From contig NZ_QYOS01000018.1 of the NCBI RefSeq assembly GCF_003605195.1, forward strand, positions 1 through 64,000: a stretch of 64,000 bases of DNA, written 5' to 3'. Of the stretch, positions 1-7,372 are shown in pieces. The DNA is from Aurantiacibacter odishensis. GTDB lineage: Bacteria; Pseudomonadota; Alphaproteobacteria; Sphingomonadales; Sphingomonadaceae. The notes beneath the pieces were generated by a model. The model did no database searches, was not told the origin of the DNA, and saw only the letters and a list, made by a program, of their open reading frames with translations. A program made the translations under genes and the position numbers. Numbering within the stretch: position 1 is the stretch's first letter; each line of letters starts with the position of its first letter.

Positions 1-1272
1 GGCCTTGTTTCCGGCGCCTGTTTTGCGGATTTCGGTCACGAGGTCGTGTGCGTCGACAAGGATCAGTCGAAGATCGACGCGCTGCTGGCTGGCGAAATCC
101 CTATTTTCGAGCCTGGGCTGGACGAGCTGGTGGCGAAGAACGTGGAAGCCGGGCGGCTGGCGTTCACGCTGGACCTTGCCGAGGCGCTGCCGGGAACGGA
201 CGCGGTGTTCATTGCAGTGGGAACGCCCAGCCGCCGCGGGGATGGCCATGCGGACCTGTCCTATGTCTATGCCGCGGCCGAAGAGATGGCGCCGCTGCTG
301 CCGAAAGGCGTGGTGGTGGTCGACAAGTCGACGGTGCCGGTCGGCACGGGTGACGAGGTGGAGCGCATCATCCGCGAGACCGCGCCCGATCTCGAGTTCT
401 CCGTCGCCTCCAACCCCGAGTTCCTGCGCGAGGGCGCGGCAATCGACGACTTCAAGCGGCCCGACCGCGTAGTGATCGGTGTGAACGACGAGCACGCCGA
501 GACGGTGCTGGCGGAAATCTATCGCCCGCTCACCCGCAACGAGAGCCCGCTGGTGGTGATGAGCCGGCGCGGGGCGGAACTGACCAAGTATGCCGCCAAC
601 GCCTTCCTCGCCACCAAGATCGGCTTCATCAACGAGATCGCCGACCTGTGCGAGAAGGTGGGTGCGGACGTGCGCGATGTCGCGAAGGGCATCGGCCTCG
701 ACAGCCGCATCGGCAACCGTTTCCTGATGCCGGGGCCGGGCTATGGCGGCTCGTGCTTTCCCAAGGACACGCTGGCCCTGCTGAAGACCGGGCAGGATTA
801 CGAAAGCCCGCTGCGGATCGTGGAAAGCGTTGTCGCCAGCAACGACCAGCGCAAGCGCTCGATGGGGCGCAAGGTCATCAATGCCCTTGGCGGCGGCGAC
901 CAGCACGGCAGGACCGTGGCGGTGCTGGGGCTGACGTTCAAGGCGAACACCGACGACATGCGCGACAGCCCCGCGATCAGCGTGGTGCAGGCGTTGCAGG
1001 ATGCAGGGATCAGGGTGAAGGCCTACGATCCCGAAGGCATGGAGCAGGCGAAGAAGGTGATCGACAAGGTGACCTATTGCGAGGGGCCCTACGAAGCGAT
1101 GGACGGCGCCGACGCCGCCGTGATCGTGACCGAGTGGGACACCTTCCGCGCATTGGACCTGGAGCGCATGAAAGGCCTGCTGAAAACGCCCCTGCTGGTA
1201 GACCTCAGGAACCTCTACAGCCGCACCGACGTCGAACGCCACGGGTTCGAATACGTCGCCGTGGGGCGGTGA
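1..1272 (+). CDS. ugd: UDP-glucose 6-dehydrogenase, 5' end outside the window
   Basis: This enzyme oxidises UDP-glucose to UDP-glucuronate with two NAD+ in the cytoplasm and feeds exopolysaccharide synthesis. Frame 1 is open from base 1, reading GLVSGACFADFGHEVV, the second half of the N-terminal NAD-binding fold, so only about 10 residues with the start codon are missing. A GTG at 46 is internal and is not the start. The substrate-binding helix FINEIADLCEKVGADV and the catalytic-cysteine motif GYGGSCFPKD (near 742-770) are intact, and the C-terminal UDP-binding domain contains GLTFKANTDDMRDSP. The stop is at 1270-1272. It lies outside the island and belongs to the chromosomal backbone. Confidence 0.94.
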   Translation, partial: GLVSGACFADFGHEVVCVDKDQSKIDALLAGEIPIFEPGLDELVAKNVEAGRLAFTLDLAEALPGTDAVFIAVGTPSRRGDGHADLSYVYAAAEEMAPLLPKGVVVVDKSTVPVGTGDEVERIIRETAPDLEFSVASNPEFLREGAAIDDFKRPDRVVIGVNDEHAETVLAEIYRPLTRNESPLVVMSRRGAELTKYAANAFLATKIGFINEIADLCEKVGADVRDVAKGIGLDSRIGNRFLMPGPGYGGSCFPKDTLALLKTGQDYESPLRIVESVVASNDQRKRSMGRKVINALGGGDQHGRTVAVLGLTFKANTDDMRDSPAISVVQALQDAGIRVKAYDPEGMEQAKKVIDKVTYCEGPYEAMDGADAAVIVTEWDTFRALDLERMKGLLKTPLLVDLRNLYSRTDVERHGFEYVAVGR

Positions 1273-1464
1273 GCCGAATCGCTCGCTGCACGCGCTTTCT
1301 TTAAGCTATTGAGGCAGTTCGGGGGGCGGGCAGGTCGCCGGAATCCAGACAATCCAACCGCAACAGGTCCGCACCCTGCCATCTCTGCAGGAGGGGAAGC
1401 CCTCGTAAACTGGTTGGCAGAATACGATTTGCGTGATTTTCTGCCTTGTTGGCAGGTAAATTGG

Positions 1465-1493
1465 TTGACAGCCGCTGGCGAGGATCGCTATCG
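1465..1493 (+). promoter_or_regulatory. Probable promoter of tRNA-Leu
   Basis: A perfect -35 TTGACA (1465-1470) is followed after 17 bp by a weak -10 (CTATCG, 1488-1493), about 50 bp before the tRNA. Just upstream is a small inverted repeat CTGCC-N5-GGCAG (1441-1455). The rest of 1273-1542 shows no gene. Confidence 0.5.
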
Positions 1494-1542
1494 GCCCGCT
1501 CCTACCTTGCGGTGACAGCAACAGGCGCATCACCGCTCCGGT

Positions 1543-1629
1543 GCCCAGATGGCGGAATTGGTAGACGCACCGTCTTCAGGTGGCGGCGCTCGCAAGGGCG
1601 TGGAGGTTCGAGTCCTCTTCTGGGCACCA
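1543..1629 (+). tRNA. tRNA-Leu(CAG) with encoded CCA
   Basis: This is an 87-nt class II tRNA. The acceptor arm GCCCAGA pairs with TCTGGGC, followed by the discriminator A and CCA at 1627-1629. The anticodon stem CCGTC/GGCGG closes the loop TTCAGGT, giving anticodon CAG. There is a long variable arm, and the T-arm contains GGTTCGAGTCC. Its 3' end serves as the attachment site of the island that follows. Confidence 0.96.
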
Positions 1630-1643
1630 TTTACACATTCGCC
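1610..1643 (+). repeat. attL: left direct repeat of the tRNA-Leu island
   Basis: These 34 bases run from the T-arm of tRNA-Leu through CCA and 14 bases beyond. They recur in the same orientation at 32242-32274 with one G missing (CTGGG here, CTGG there). The integrase gene starts 170 bp downstream. This is the usual layout for a P4-type integrase: tRNA 3' end restored at the left, copy at the far end. Confidence 0.9.
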
Positions 1644-1733
1644 GACGTTCGTTCGCGATTTCAAAACCCACTGAAATCTGGTACAAAAACGCTAGTTTTG
1701 ATCGCTGGCGTTCATCAGCGTTCGTTTTCGATC

Positions 1734-1770
1734 TGGGGGCCTCGGGGGCCTTTTTTGCCCGAGGCCCCCA
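1734..1770 (+). terminator. Strong hairpin between attL and integrase
   Basis: A perfect 13-bp stem (TGGGGGCCTCGGG, 1734-1746, with 1758-1770) encloses GGCCTTTTTTG. The left strand can instead form a short GGCC/GGCC stem (1738-1741 with 1747-1750) directly followed by T6. It may stop tRNA read-through into the integrase gene. Use of the alternative fold is inference. Confidence 0.5.
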
Positions 1771-1814
1771 CGAAAACAGGCACGGAAAACGCCCGAAATG
1801 GAGGTGAGGCCCCC

Positions 1815-3008
1815 ATGGCGTTGACAGATTTGCAACTCAAACAAGCTGCCCCGCGCGAGCGCGACTGGAAGCTTTCCGACAGCGGCGGGCTCTACATCCT
1901 CGTTCGCCCCAACGGTTCGAAGCTCTGGCGCATGAAGTATCGCCAGCTCGGAAAGGAAAAGAAGCTTTCCTTCGGCAGATACCCTGAGGTCGGCCTAAAG
2001 GAGGCGAGGCTCCTGCGCGATGAGGCGCGGGTCGAGATTGCAAGGGGAGGGGATCCGGCAAGGCGCAAACGCGAAGAAAAGGTCGCTGCACTCATTCGGG
2101 CTGGCGATACCTTCGAGGCGGTCGCCTACGAGTACATCGCCAAGCGCGAGGCCGAAGGGCTGGCGATGGCCACCCTGGTCAAGAACAACTGGCTCGCAAG
2201 CGTGCTCAGCAAGTCGATCGGCCACCGGCCGGTTGCCGAGATCACCCCGCACGAGATGCTCCTAGTCCTCAAGCGGCACGAGCGCGAAGGGACCTACGAG
2301 AAGGCCAAGCGGTTACGCAGTTTTGCTTCGCGGGTCTTCCGTTATGCCGTGGCGACGCTGCGCGCAGAACACGATCCATGCGCTCCCTTGAGAGGCGCTC
2401 TCATCAATCCCAAGCCCAAGCACTATGCGGCGATCACTGACCCTGCCGAACTCGGCGGTCTCCTGCGAGCCATTGATCGCTATGAAGGCAACCACACGAC
2501 GATCTACGCTCTGAAGATTGCGCCTCATGTCTTCGTGCGTCCTGGCGAACTTCGCCATGCCGAATGGGACGAGATCGACTTTGCCGAGGCCGTCTGGCGG
2601 ATCCCGGCGGGCAAGATGAAGGCGCGCCGTCCGCACGCCGTGCCGCTCTCCACTCAGGTGCTGGAGTTGCTCCTGCAGCTTCGCGATCTCAATGGCGGCT
2701 CACGCTACGTCTTCCGGTCTCTTCATGCGAGAGGGCGACCGATGAGCGAGAATACCCTGACGGCAGCCTTGAGGCGCATGGGATACTCCGGGGACGAGAT
2801 GACGGCACATGGGCTGCGCGCGACGGCTTCGACCCTTCTCAACGAATCCGGACTATGGAGTCACGACGCCATTGAGCGTGCACTGGCCCACCAGGATCAG
2901 AATGTCGTGCGCGGGATCTATCACCGCGGCCAACACTGGGAGGAGCGTGTCAGGATGGCACAGTGGTGGAGTGAACACCTTGATGAACTGAGGATAAGCC
3001 AGTGTTGA
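1815..3008 (+). CDS. P4-type tyrosine integrase of the island
   Basis: This 397-residue site-specific recombinase should excise and insert the island at tRNA-Leu. The N-terminal DUF4102-type arm-binding domain (about 1-90, LSDSGGLYILVRPNGSKLW) is followed by a core-binding domain and a C-terminal catalytic domain. The catalytic set is complete: Arg242 (VRPGELR), His332 and Arg335 (HGLR), His359 and the nucleophile Tyr369 (GIYHRG). The open frame extends upstream through the tRNA, but the ATG at 1815 gives the family-typical start ALTDLQLKQ and lies after GGAGGTGAGG. Gene and site are adjacent and intact, so the island may still be mobile. Confidence 0.93.
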   Translation: MALTDLQLKQAAPRERDWKLSDSGGLYILVRPNGSKLWRMKYRQLGKEKKLSFGRYPEVGLKEARLLRDEARVEIARGGDPARRKREEKVAALIRAGDTFEAVAYEYIAKREAEGLAMATLVKNNWLASVLSKSIGHRPVAEITPHEMLLVLKRHEREGTYEKAKRLRSFASRVFRYAVATLRAEHDPCAPLRGALINPKPKHYAAITDPAELGGLLRAIDRYEGNHTTIYALKIAPHVFVRPGELRHAEWDEIDFAEAVWRIPAGKMKARRPHAVPLSTQVLELLLQLRDLNGGSRYVFRSLHARGRPMSENTLTAALRRMGYSGDEMTAHGLRATASTLLNESGLWSHDAIERALAHQDQNVVRGIYHRGQHWEERVRMAQWWSEHLDELRISQC

Positions 3009-3033
3009 CACGCTGAGAGCAGGAGAAGAGTTG

Positions 3034-3546
3034 ATGGATACAGATGAGAGCGAGAACGAGTTGCCCGTCCCCGCGGGTTTGAGCGCCTACTATGCAGCCA
3101 CCGAATTGCACATGGGACGTCTTCGCTGGTTCGCCGAGCATCTGCGGGCGACCGGAGGAAGAATTCACCCGCTGGTTTGTCAAACGATCCTCGAGCTAAT
3201 GGAGGGCGGGCATCCCTACTACACGTTGGAAGTTGTCCGACGATCAGATCTGCCGACCGCGACAAAGAATTCCCAGCTGGAGCTTTTCCGTGACGCCGAC
3301 ATGGCGTTGGCTGTAGCCCGCATTGGCGGCTTCAGACGAGGACCACATAAGGACGCTTGCCATAAAGTTGGAAAGGCAATGGGTTTGAGCTCCAAATACG
3401 TTCGGAAGAGAGTAGCACCCCACCGCGAGATGGCGTTGAAGGCCATTGAGCAGGAGCGGCTCCAAGAGATGTACGACAGAGGCGAAGTGGATTATTTGGG
3501 GCGCAAATTTGCCGCCAAAACGCTTTGCGACGAAGAAAAAAGCTGA
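3034..3546 (+). CDS. Hypothetical island protein
   Basis: This 170-residue soluble protein matches no family I recognise. It is preceded by a good ribosome site (AGGAGAAGAG). The TTG at 3031 directly before the ATG could also be used. The N-terminus is acidic (DTDESENELP). The C-terminal half is basic and helical, with a possible helix-turn-helix around GKAMGLSSKYVRKRVAPHRE, so a DNA-binding role is possible. It lies between integrase and the AlpA-like gene on the same strand, a place often held by satellite regulatory genes. Function is not claimed. Confidence 0.6.
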   Translation: MDTDESENELPVPAGLSAYYAATELHMGRLRWFAEHLRATGGRIHPLVCQTILELMEGGHPYYTLEVVRRSDLPTATKNSQLELFRDADMALAVARIGGFRRGPHKDACHKVGKAMGLSSKYVRKRVAPHREMALKAIEQERLQEMYDRGEVDYLGRKFAAKTLCDEEKS

Positions 3547-3587
3547 GTAACTGAGATCCCCTGTTCATCAATGACCGGGGAAGCTCA

Positions 3588-3767
3588 ATGCCGAATAGTC
3601 TCACACCTCTCGCTTATTCGATCACGGAAGCCTGTCAGGTTTCGTCGATCGGAAAGACCCGCCTTTACGATCTCATCAATGAGGGCCGTTTGAAGGTAAC
3701 GCGTATCGGGCGGCGCACTTTGGTGAATGCGGAATCGCTGCGCGCGCTTGTGGAAGGGAACGGGTAG
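3588..3767 (+). CDS. AlpA/excisionase-like helix-turn-helix protein
   Basis: This 59-residue protein carries a MerR/AlpA-type DNA-binding fold. YSITEACQVSSIGKTRLYDL forms the helix-turn-helix, and the wing LKVTRIGRRTLVNAESLRAL follows. Proteins of this kind activate excision or early transcription in P4-like and PICI elements. It starts 41 bp after the preceding gene and is followed by the unknown gene and the ATPase in the same direction, which suggests one early operon. The ATG at 3588 is the first in frame. Confidence 0.8.
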   Translation: MPNSLTPLAYSITEACQVSSIGKTRLYDLINEGRLKVTRIGRRTLVNAESLRALVEGNG

Positions 3768-3798
3768 CGGATCGGTAGTCTGGCGAAGGTTTGCGGTG

Positions 3799-4359
3799 AT
3801 GCCGACCTTGTTAGACATGGAGATGTCAGCGGCGTGCGAGGCTGTTGGTCTGCGGGAAATCAATCGCGTCGAAGCATGCGGTGTGCCCATGTCCGCAATC
3901 GCCAAGCTTGGACAATTTCAAGACCAGTTCGGCGTCGCGAGAATTGTCAACACAACCGAGAATTTCTTCGAGCCGGATCCGGAAGGTCGCCTGGCGATGA
4001 TCATGCCGGTGATCACGCCCCATACCGACTTCGGGGACACTGGAATCGTCGATCTGATTGCGTTTCAAACCTGTTGTCCGGCCCGGTTTCTTCGAAGGAC
4101 TGGCGACGGTTTTGCTCTTGGTATTGAACATTTGGACCAGGACCAGCCTGTGCGAGTAGTTTCGAACCCGCTTGCCTGGCTGGCGCTCGCCGGTGAGGCG
4201 ATGCTGATCCTCGATTGGGATGCGCCTCGTTTTTTCTGGAATGCGATTAGGCGAGGCCCAGGCTTAATCGTCGAGAGTGATTCAATACGGCGACGATTGC
4301 TGCGCAAGATGGATCGCAGCGTAGCATTTCCTCACATTGAAGTTCCATTAGATGCCTAG
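3799..4359 (+). CDS. Hypothetical protein preceding the ATPase
   Basis: This 186-residue protein matches no family I recognise. The ATG at 3799 has GAAGG ten bases upstream. An upstream GTG in the same frame (3727) would overlap the AlpA gene and is less likely. The start of the next gene overlaps its end by 8 bp (ATGCCTAG), which implies translational coupling with the ATPase. The middle holds LAMIMPVITPHTDFGDTGIVD and a WLALAGEAMLILDWDAPRFF stretch. A primase-like or replication accessory role is possible from context only. Confidence 0.6.
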   Translation: MPTLLDMEMSAACEAVGLREINRVEACGVPMSAIAKLGQFQDQFGVARIVNTTENFFEPDPEGRLAMIMPVITPHTDFGDTGIVDLIAFQTCCPARFLRRTGDGFALGIEHLDQDQPVRVVSNPLAWLALAGEAMLILDWDAPRFFWNAIRRGPGLIVESDSIRRRLLRKMDRSVAFPHIEVPLDA

Positions 4360-5875
4360 GTCGCTGCACCAGGAAGTCAGGTTCCGCGAGGGGCAACTTG
4401 CGCAGTTTGCGACCAAAGCTGAGCGCATGCTGCTCGATGCAAATGTTCCCTTCTTTGTGCGTGGTTCGACCCTGGTTCGACCAGTTAGCGACGAGCTTGC
4501 CGCATCTTACGGAAATACCACCAAGGTTCACCGGCTGGTTGAGGTCGAGATCAGAACCTTAATTGATCATCTCTCTCGCGCGACCAAATGGAAGCGATAC
4601 CATAAACAGCTTGGTACTTGGGTGCCGATAGACCCACCGCGCAAAGTCGCCGAGACAATTTTGGCCCGGGATGGTGAGTGGGGCTTTCCTCGGATCTCTG
4701 GGATCATCGGCACACCTACCTTGAGACCAGATGGAACGATCTTGTCTTCACCAGGCTACGACAAGCTTACAAGACTTTATCTTGCAGATCCCGTGATGAT
4801 GCCCTCGATACCGCTGCGGCCGAGCAAGCAACAAGCTGAGAGGGGGCTGAATTTACTAAATTCTCTCTTGGAGGAATTTCCTTTCGCAGATCGTGCAAGC
4901 CGGTCGGTCGCTCTGTCTGCGCTTATTACGCCGATCGTTCGCGGAGCGATTCCGGTAGCACCATTGCACACGATTTCAGCACCGGTCGCCGGATCCGGGA
5001 AGAGCTATATTGTCGACCTCGCATCGGTCATTAGCACTGGTCAACGCGCCCCCGTCCTTTCAGCTGGGAAACACGAAGACGAGACTGACAAGCGAGTTGC
5101 AGCTGCTTTGCTCGACGGCCATCCGGTCATATCAATTGATAACGTCAACGGAGACCTGGGTGGCGATCAACTCTGTCAAGCAGTCGAACGACCCATTGTC
5201 TCACTTCGCCCACTGGGCCGTTCGGAGCTTGTAAGAGTTGAAAGTTACGCCACCTGGTTCGCAACCGGCAATAACATTCAGCTGGTCGGCGATATGGTTC
5301 GTCGCACAATCCAGTGCAAATTAGATCCTCAGGTCGAAAGACCAGAATTAAGAGAGTTTGCTGCTGACCCGGTGCAAACGGTTCTGGCAGATCGAGGTCA
5401 ATTTATCGCTGCGGCGCTTACTGTCGTTAGGGCATACCAGGTTGCTGGCTGTCCTGAACCAATGCCGCCGCTTGGATCGTTTGAAGAGTGGAATAGGCTA
5501 GTACGTTCTACACTGGTTTGGCTAGGGCAAGACGACCCGCTCAAGACTATGAGTTCGGTGCGTAATCTGGATCCAGCAATCGCTGACCTTGGCGCATTGC
5601 TTCGTGCTTGGCACCGAGCGGCTGGAGACGATTGCAAGACCACTGGCGATGTAGTGACTTTGGCTCTTGATCTAAATCCGTTCGGTAATCGATGCCACGA
5701 AGATTTATACCAAGCGCTCCTTGCAATTTCGGAAGGGCGCAGAGGTGAGCCTGATCCGCGAAAGCTCGGTTATTATCTTAGGCGTGAAGAAGGCCGGATT
5801 GTCGATAACCTGCGATTTCAATCGATGTATGATGGTCATGCAAAGCAGAAGCTATGGTCTGTCCGGCGGGTATAG
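4352..5875 (+). CDS. Primase-associated (D5/P4 alpha-like) ATPase
   Basis: This 507-residue protein is probably the replication ATPase/helicase of the island. A P-loop APVAGSGKS lies at 210-218, a Walker B-like segment HPVISIDNVNG at 257-267, and a sensor-like ATWFATGNN further on. The N-terminal part (SLHQEVRFREGQLAQFATKAE) resembles the region linking primase and helicase in satellite proteins, but no TOPRIM or zinc-finger primase domain is visible, so it may work with a host primase. It overlaps its upstream neighbour by 8 bp. The stop codon falls inside the first cluster of 9-bp iterons, a natural place for an origin. Confidence 0.75.
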   Translation: MPRSLHQEVRFREGQLAQFATKAERMLLDANVPFFVRGSTLVRPVSDELAASYGNTTKVHRLVEVEIRTLIDHLSRATKWKRYHKQLGTWVPIDPPRKVAETILARDGEWGFPRISGIIGTPTLRPDGTILSSPGYDKLTRLYLADPVMMPSIPLRPSKQQAERGLNLLNSLLEEFPFADRASRSVALSALITPIVRGAIPVAPLHTISAPVAGSGKSYIVDLASVISTGQRAPVLSAGKHEDETDKRVAAALLDGHPVISIDNVNGDLGGDQLCQAVERPIVSLRPLGRSELVRVESYATWFATGNNIQLVGDMVRRTIQCKLDPQVERPELREFAADPVQTVLADRGQFIAAALTVVRAYQVAGCPEPMPPLGSFEEWNRLVRSTLVWLGQDDPLKTMSSVRNLDPAIADLGALLRAWHRAAGDDCKTTGDVVTLALDLNPFGNRCHEDLYQALLAISEGRRGEPDPRKLGYYLRREEGRIVDNLRFQSMYDGHAKQKLWSVRRV

Positions 5876-5962
5876 CGGGTTATGCGGGTAAGATTTTGCA
5901 CTGCTGCTCGGCATTATCTTTGGCCCGCACAAGGAGTCGAGAATCTTACCCGCATTACCCGC
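5866..5962. repeat. Facing 9-bp iteron clusters, candidate replication origin
   Basis: GCGGGT occurs at 5866, 5875 and 5884, exactly 9 bp apart. Its complement ACCCGC occurs at 5948 and 5957, also 9 bp apart. The arms 5875-5895 and 5942-5962 are inverted copies matching at 20 of 21 positions and flank a 46-bp centre. Phased iterons beside a replication ATPase suggest an origin of the satellite P4 type. An operator or hairpin role is the alternative. Confidence 0.55.
5919..5938 (+). repeat. Direct repeat copy 1 (TTTGGCCCGCACA-NN-GAGTC)
   Basis: These 20 bases match 7172-7191 at 18 positions in the same orientation, including 13 consecutive bases. The copies bracket the DUF2280 gene and the frameshifted gene. 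This copy lies in the loop between the two iteron clusters. Confidence 0.55.
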
Positions 5963-6008
5963 CCACAATAATCGCAAGCCTCCTGAAAACTTACCTCGGC
6001 CTTACCTG

Positions 6009-6512
6009 ATGACGAGAATTCCAGAACACGTAAAACGGAGATTGATCGAGCATCTCGCAGCCTACAGGACACCGGGTACGGTCGCCCAGATGATCCGCGC
6101 TGAGTTTGGTATTGATATGACGCCAAGGCACGTCAGGGCTTATGACCCCACGACCTATCAATTCGCTGCCGGAGAACGGTGGCGAGCATATTTTGAGGCT
6201 GCTCGCGCACGCTTTGACCGCGAGATTGCGGAGATCCCGATCTACTATCGGGCGTACCGCCTTCATGCCTTGGAGAAGATCAGGCAGCAGGCCATGGAGC
6301 AAGGAGATCTACGCCTAGCAATGAAGGTCTTGAAGCAGGCGGCTGAGGAGGTCGGCGATATTTTCGTCAATAGGGCAGTCCGGGCCAACAAGATTGATCA
6401 GCTACGAAGCTGGTCTGAGGATACCGCTGAGCCGAGCGAGAAGCCTCGCATCGTCGTACAGAGAGCCATTGGTGAGGTGATCAGAATGGACGCGAAAGAT
6501 TCCGGCGAATGA
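6009..6512 (+). CDS. DUF2280 protein, terminase small subunit-like
   Basis: This 167-residue protein belongs to DUF2280, a phage-associated family commonly encoded next to terminase genes. Family features are visible in order: HVKRRLIEHLAAYRTPGTVA, EFGIDMTPRHVRAYDPTT (a helix-turn-helix-like region), WRAYFEAARARFDREIAEIP, and KVLKQAAEEVGDIFVNR. Phage-inducible islands often carry their own small terminase to redirect packaging, so this gene supports a satellite origin. No large terminase or capsid genes are present. The packaging role is inferred from the neighbourhood of the family, not shown here. Confidence 0.8.
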   Translation: MTRIPEHVKRRLIEHLAAYRTPGTVAQMIRAEFGIDMTPRHVRAYDPTTYQFAAGERWRAYFEAARARFDREIAEIPIYYRAYRLHALEKIRQQAMEQGDLRLAMKVLKQAAEEVGDIFVNRAVRANKIDQLRSWSEDTAEPSEKPRIVVQRAIGEVIRMDAKDSGE

Positions 6513-6566
6513 CTGTCGGAACGGATCAGTCTCGATCTGTGGGGCTTTACTGAAAGGGAACTTGGG

Positions 6567-7081
6567 ATGACCGCTGCATACCAGCTCCCGCTCTTTGCGC
6601 AATTTCCACTCTCAGAGCTCTTCAGGATGCGTAAGGCGCGATTGCGGGAGACCCTCCTAACGGTCTCTTTGCCCATCAATCAGCGGGACTTGGTAGATAC
6701 CTTATGCATGAACCTAGAGCTGTATCCGATTGAGCTACGGACTGAGGATCTGCACATTGAAGTCGAACCAGCCGGCAAGATGGGGGAACTGGCGAGCAGG
6801 TTTATTGCTATACGCTCTCTGTTCCGTTCGTGGGCGACGCCGAGCTTTGGATGTTCCGCGCGGACGAGGAACATGATTGGCCCGATGGCGAACATTTTCG
6901 TCTCCGCTTGATCCTTGCGGTCCATGGAACCTCGATGGAAGAGGGTGAGCGCCTACTGCTGGAAAGGCTTGCGATCATCGAGACCATTATCAGCCGCCAG
7001 ACCAGGCAGATTGAAAGCTTCAACGCTGACCTGCCGACGATCGTCCACGATACCGTCCAAAATTATTGCGCGGTCCATTGA
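6567..7081 (+). pseudogene. Unknown island gene with a frameshift at a G tract
   Basis: Two overlapping open frames belong together. The first begins at the ATG 6567 after AAAGGGAAC and continues to 6911. The second carries the natural continuation (YTLSVPFVGDAELWMFRA, then RLILAVHGTSMEEGERLLLE) to the stop at 7079-7081. Adding one G to the G5 run at 6782-6786 joins them into a product of about 171 residues. It is either an inactivated gene or a sequencing slip. The family is unknown. The C-terminal half is helical (LAIIETIISRQTRQIE). It is the last plus-strand gene of the satellite-like module. Confidence 0.65.
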
Positions 7082-7113
7082 TTTACGATGCATCCAGACG
7101 CCGCAGTCGAAGT

Positions 7114-7129
7114 GGCCCCTAAGGGGGCC
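7114..7129 (+). terminator. Weak terminator-like hairpin
   Basis: GGCCCC (7114-7119) pairs with GGGGCC (7124-7129) over a TAAG loop, 33 bp after the last plus-strand stop and followed by TTCTAC rather than a full T run. Apart from this and the direct repeat, 7082-7372 holds nothing I can identify. Confidence 0.35.
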
Positions 7130-7171
7130 TTCTACATATGTGAATTCGATTACGCTTGTGGATCTGGGGTA

Positions 7172-7191
7172 TTTGGCCCGCACATCGAGTC
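7172..7191 (+). repeat. Direct repeat copy 2 (TTTGGCCCGCACA-NN-GAGTC)
   Basis: This is the second copy of the element at 5919-5938, 18 of 20 bases identical. It lies between the satellite-like genes and the convergent defence module, so it may mark the edge of a transferred cassette. Confidence 0.5.
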
Positions 7192-7372
7192 CCACTGAAG
7201 GAGACAAATCAGCGAGCAGCCGAGCGTCCTCTTCGATTTATCCTTTGCCATTTCCTCCCAAATAAATGCTGAAGTCGATTTCTGGCCTCGCGGATTAAAC
7301 TTCTATCCGAAACAAAGTGCCTTTAACCGGCCGACGGTGCAGAAGCGACGTATTGAAAATCCGATTATTCCT

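Noticed and set aside
1446-1814. An N-terminal extension of the integrase through the tRNA
   Set aside because: The extension would be translated from tRNA and attachment sequence. The ATG at 1815 gives the family-typical N-terminus.
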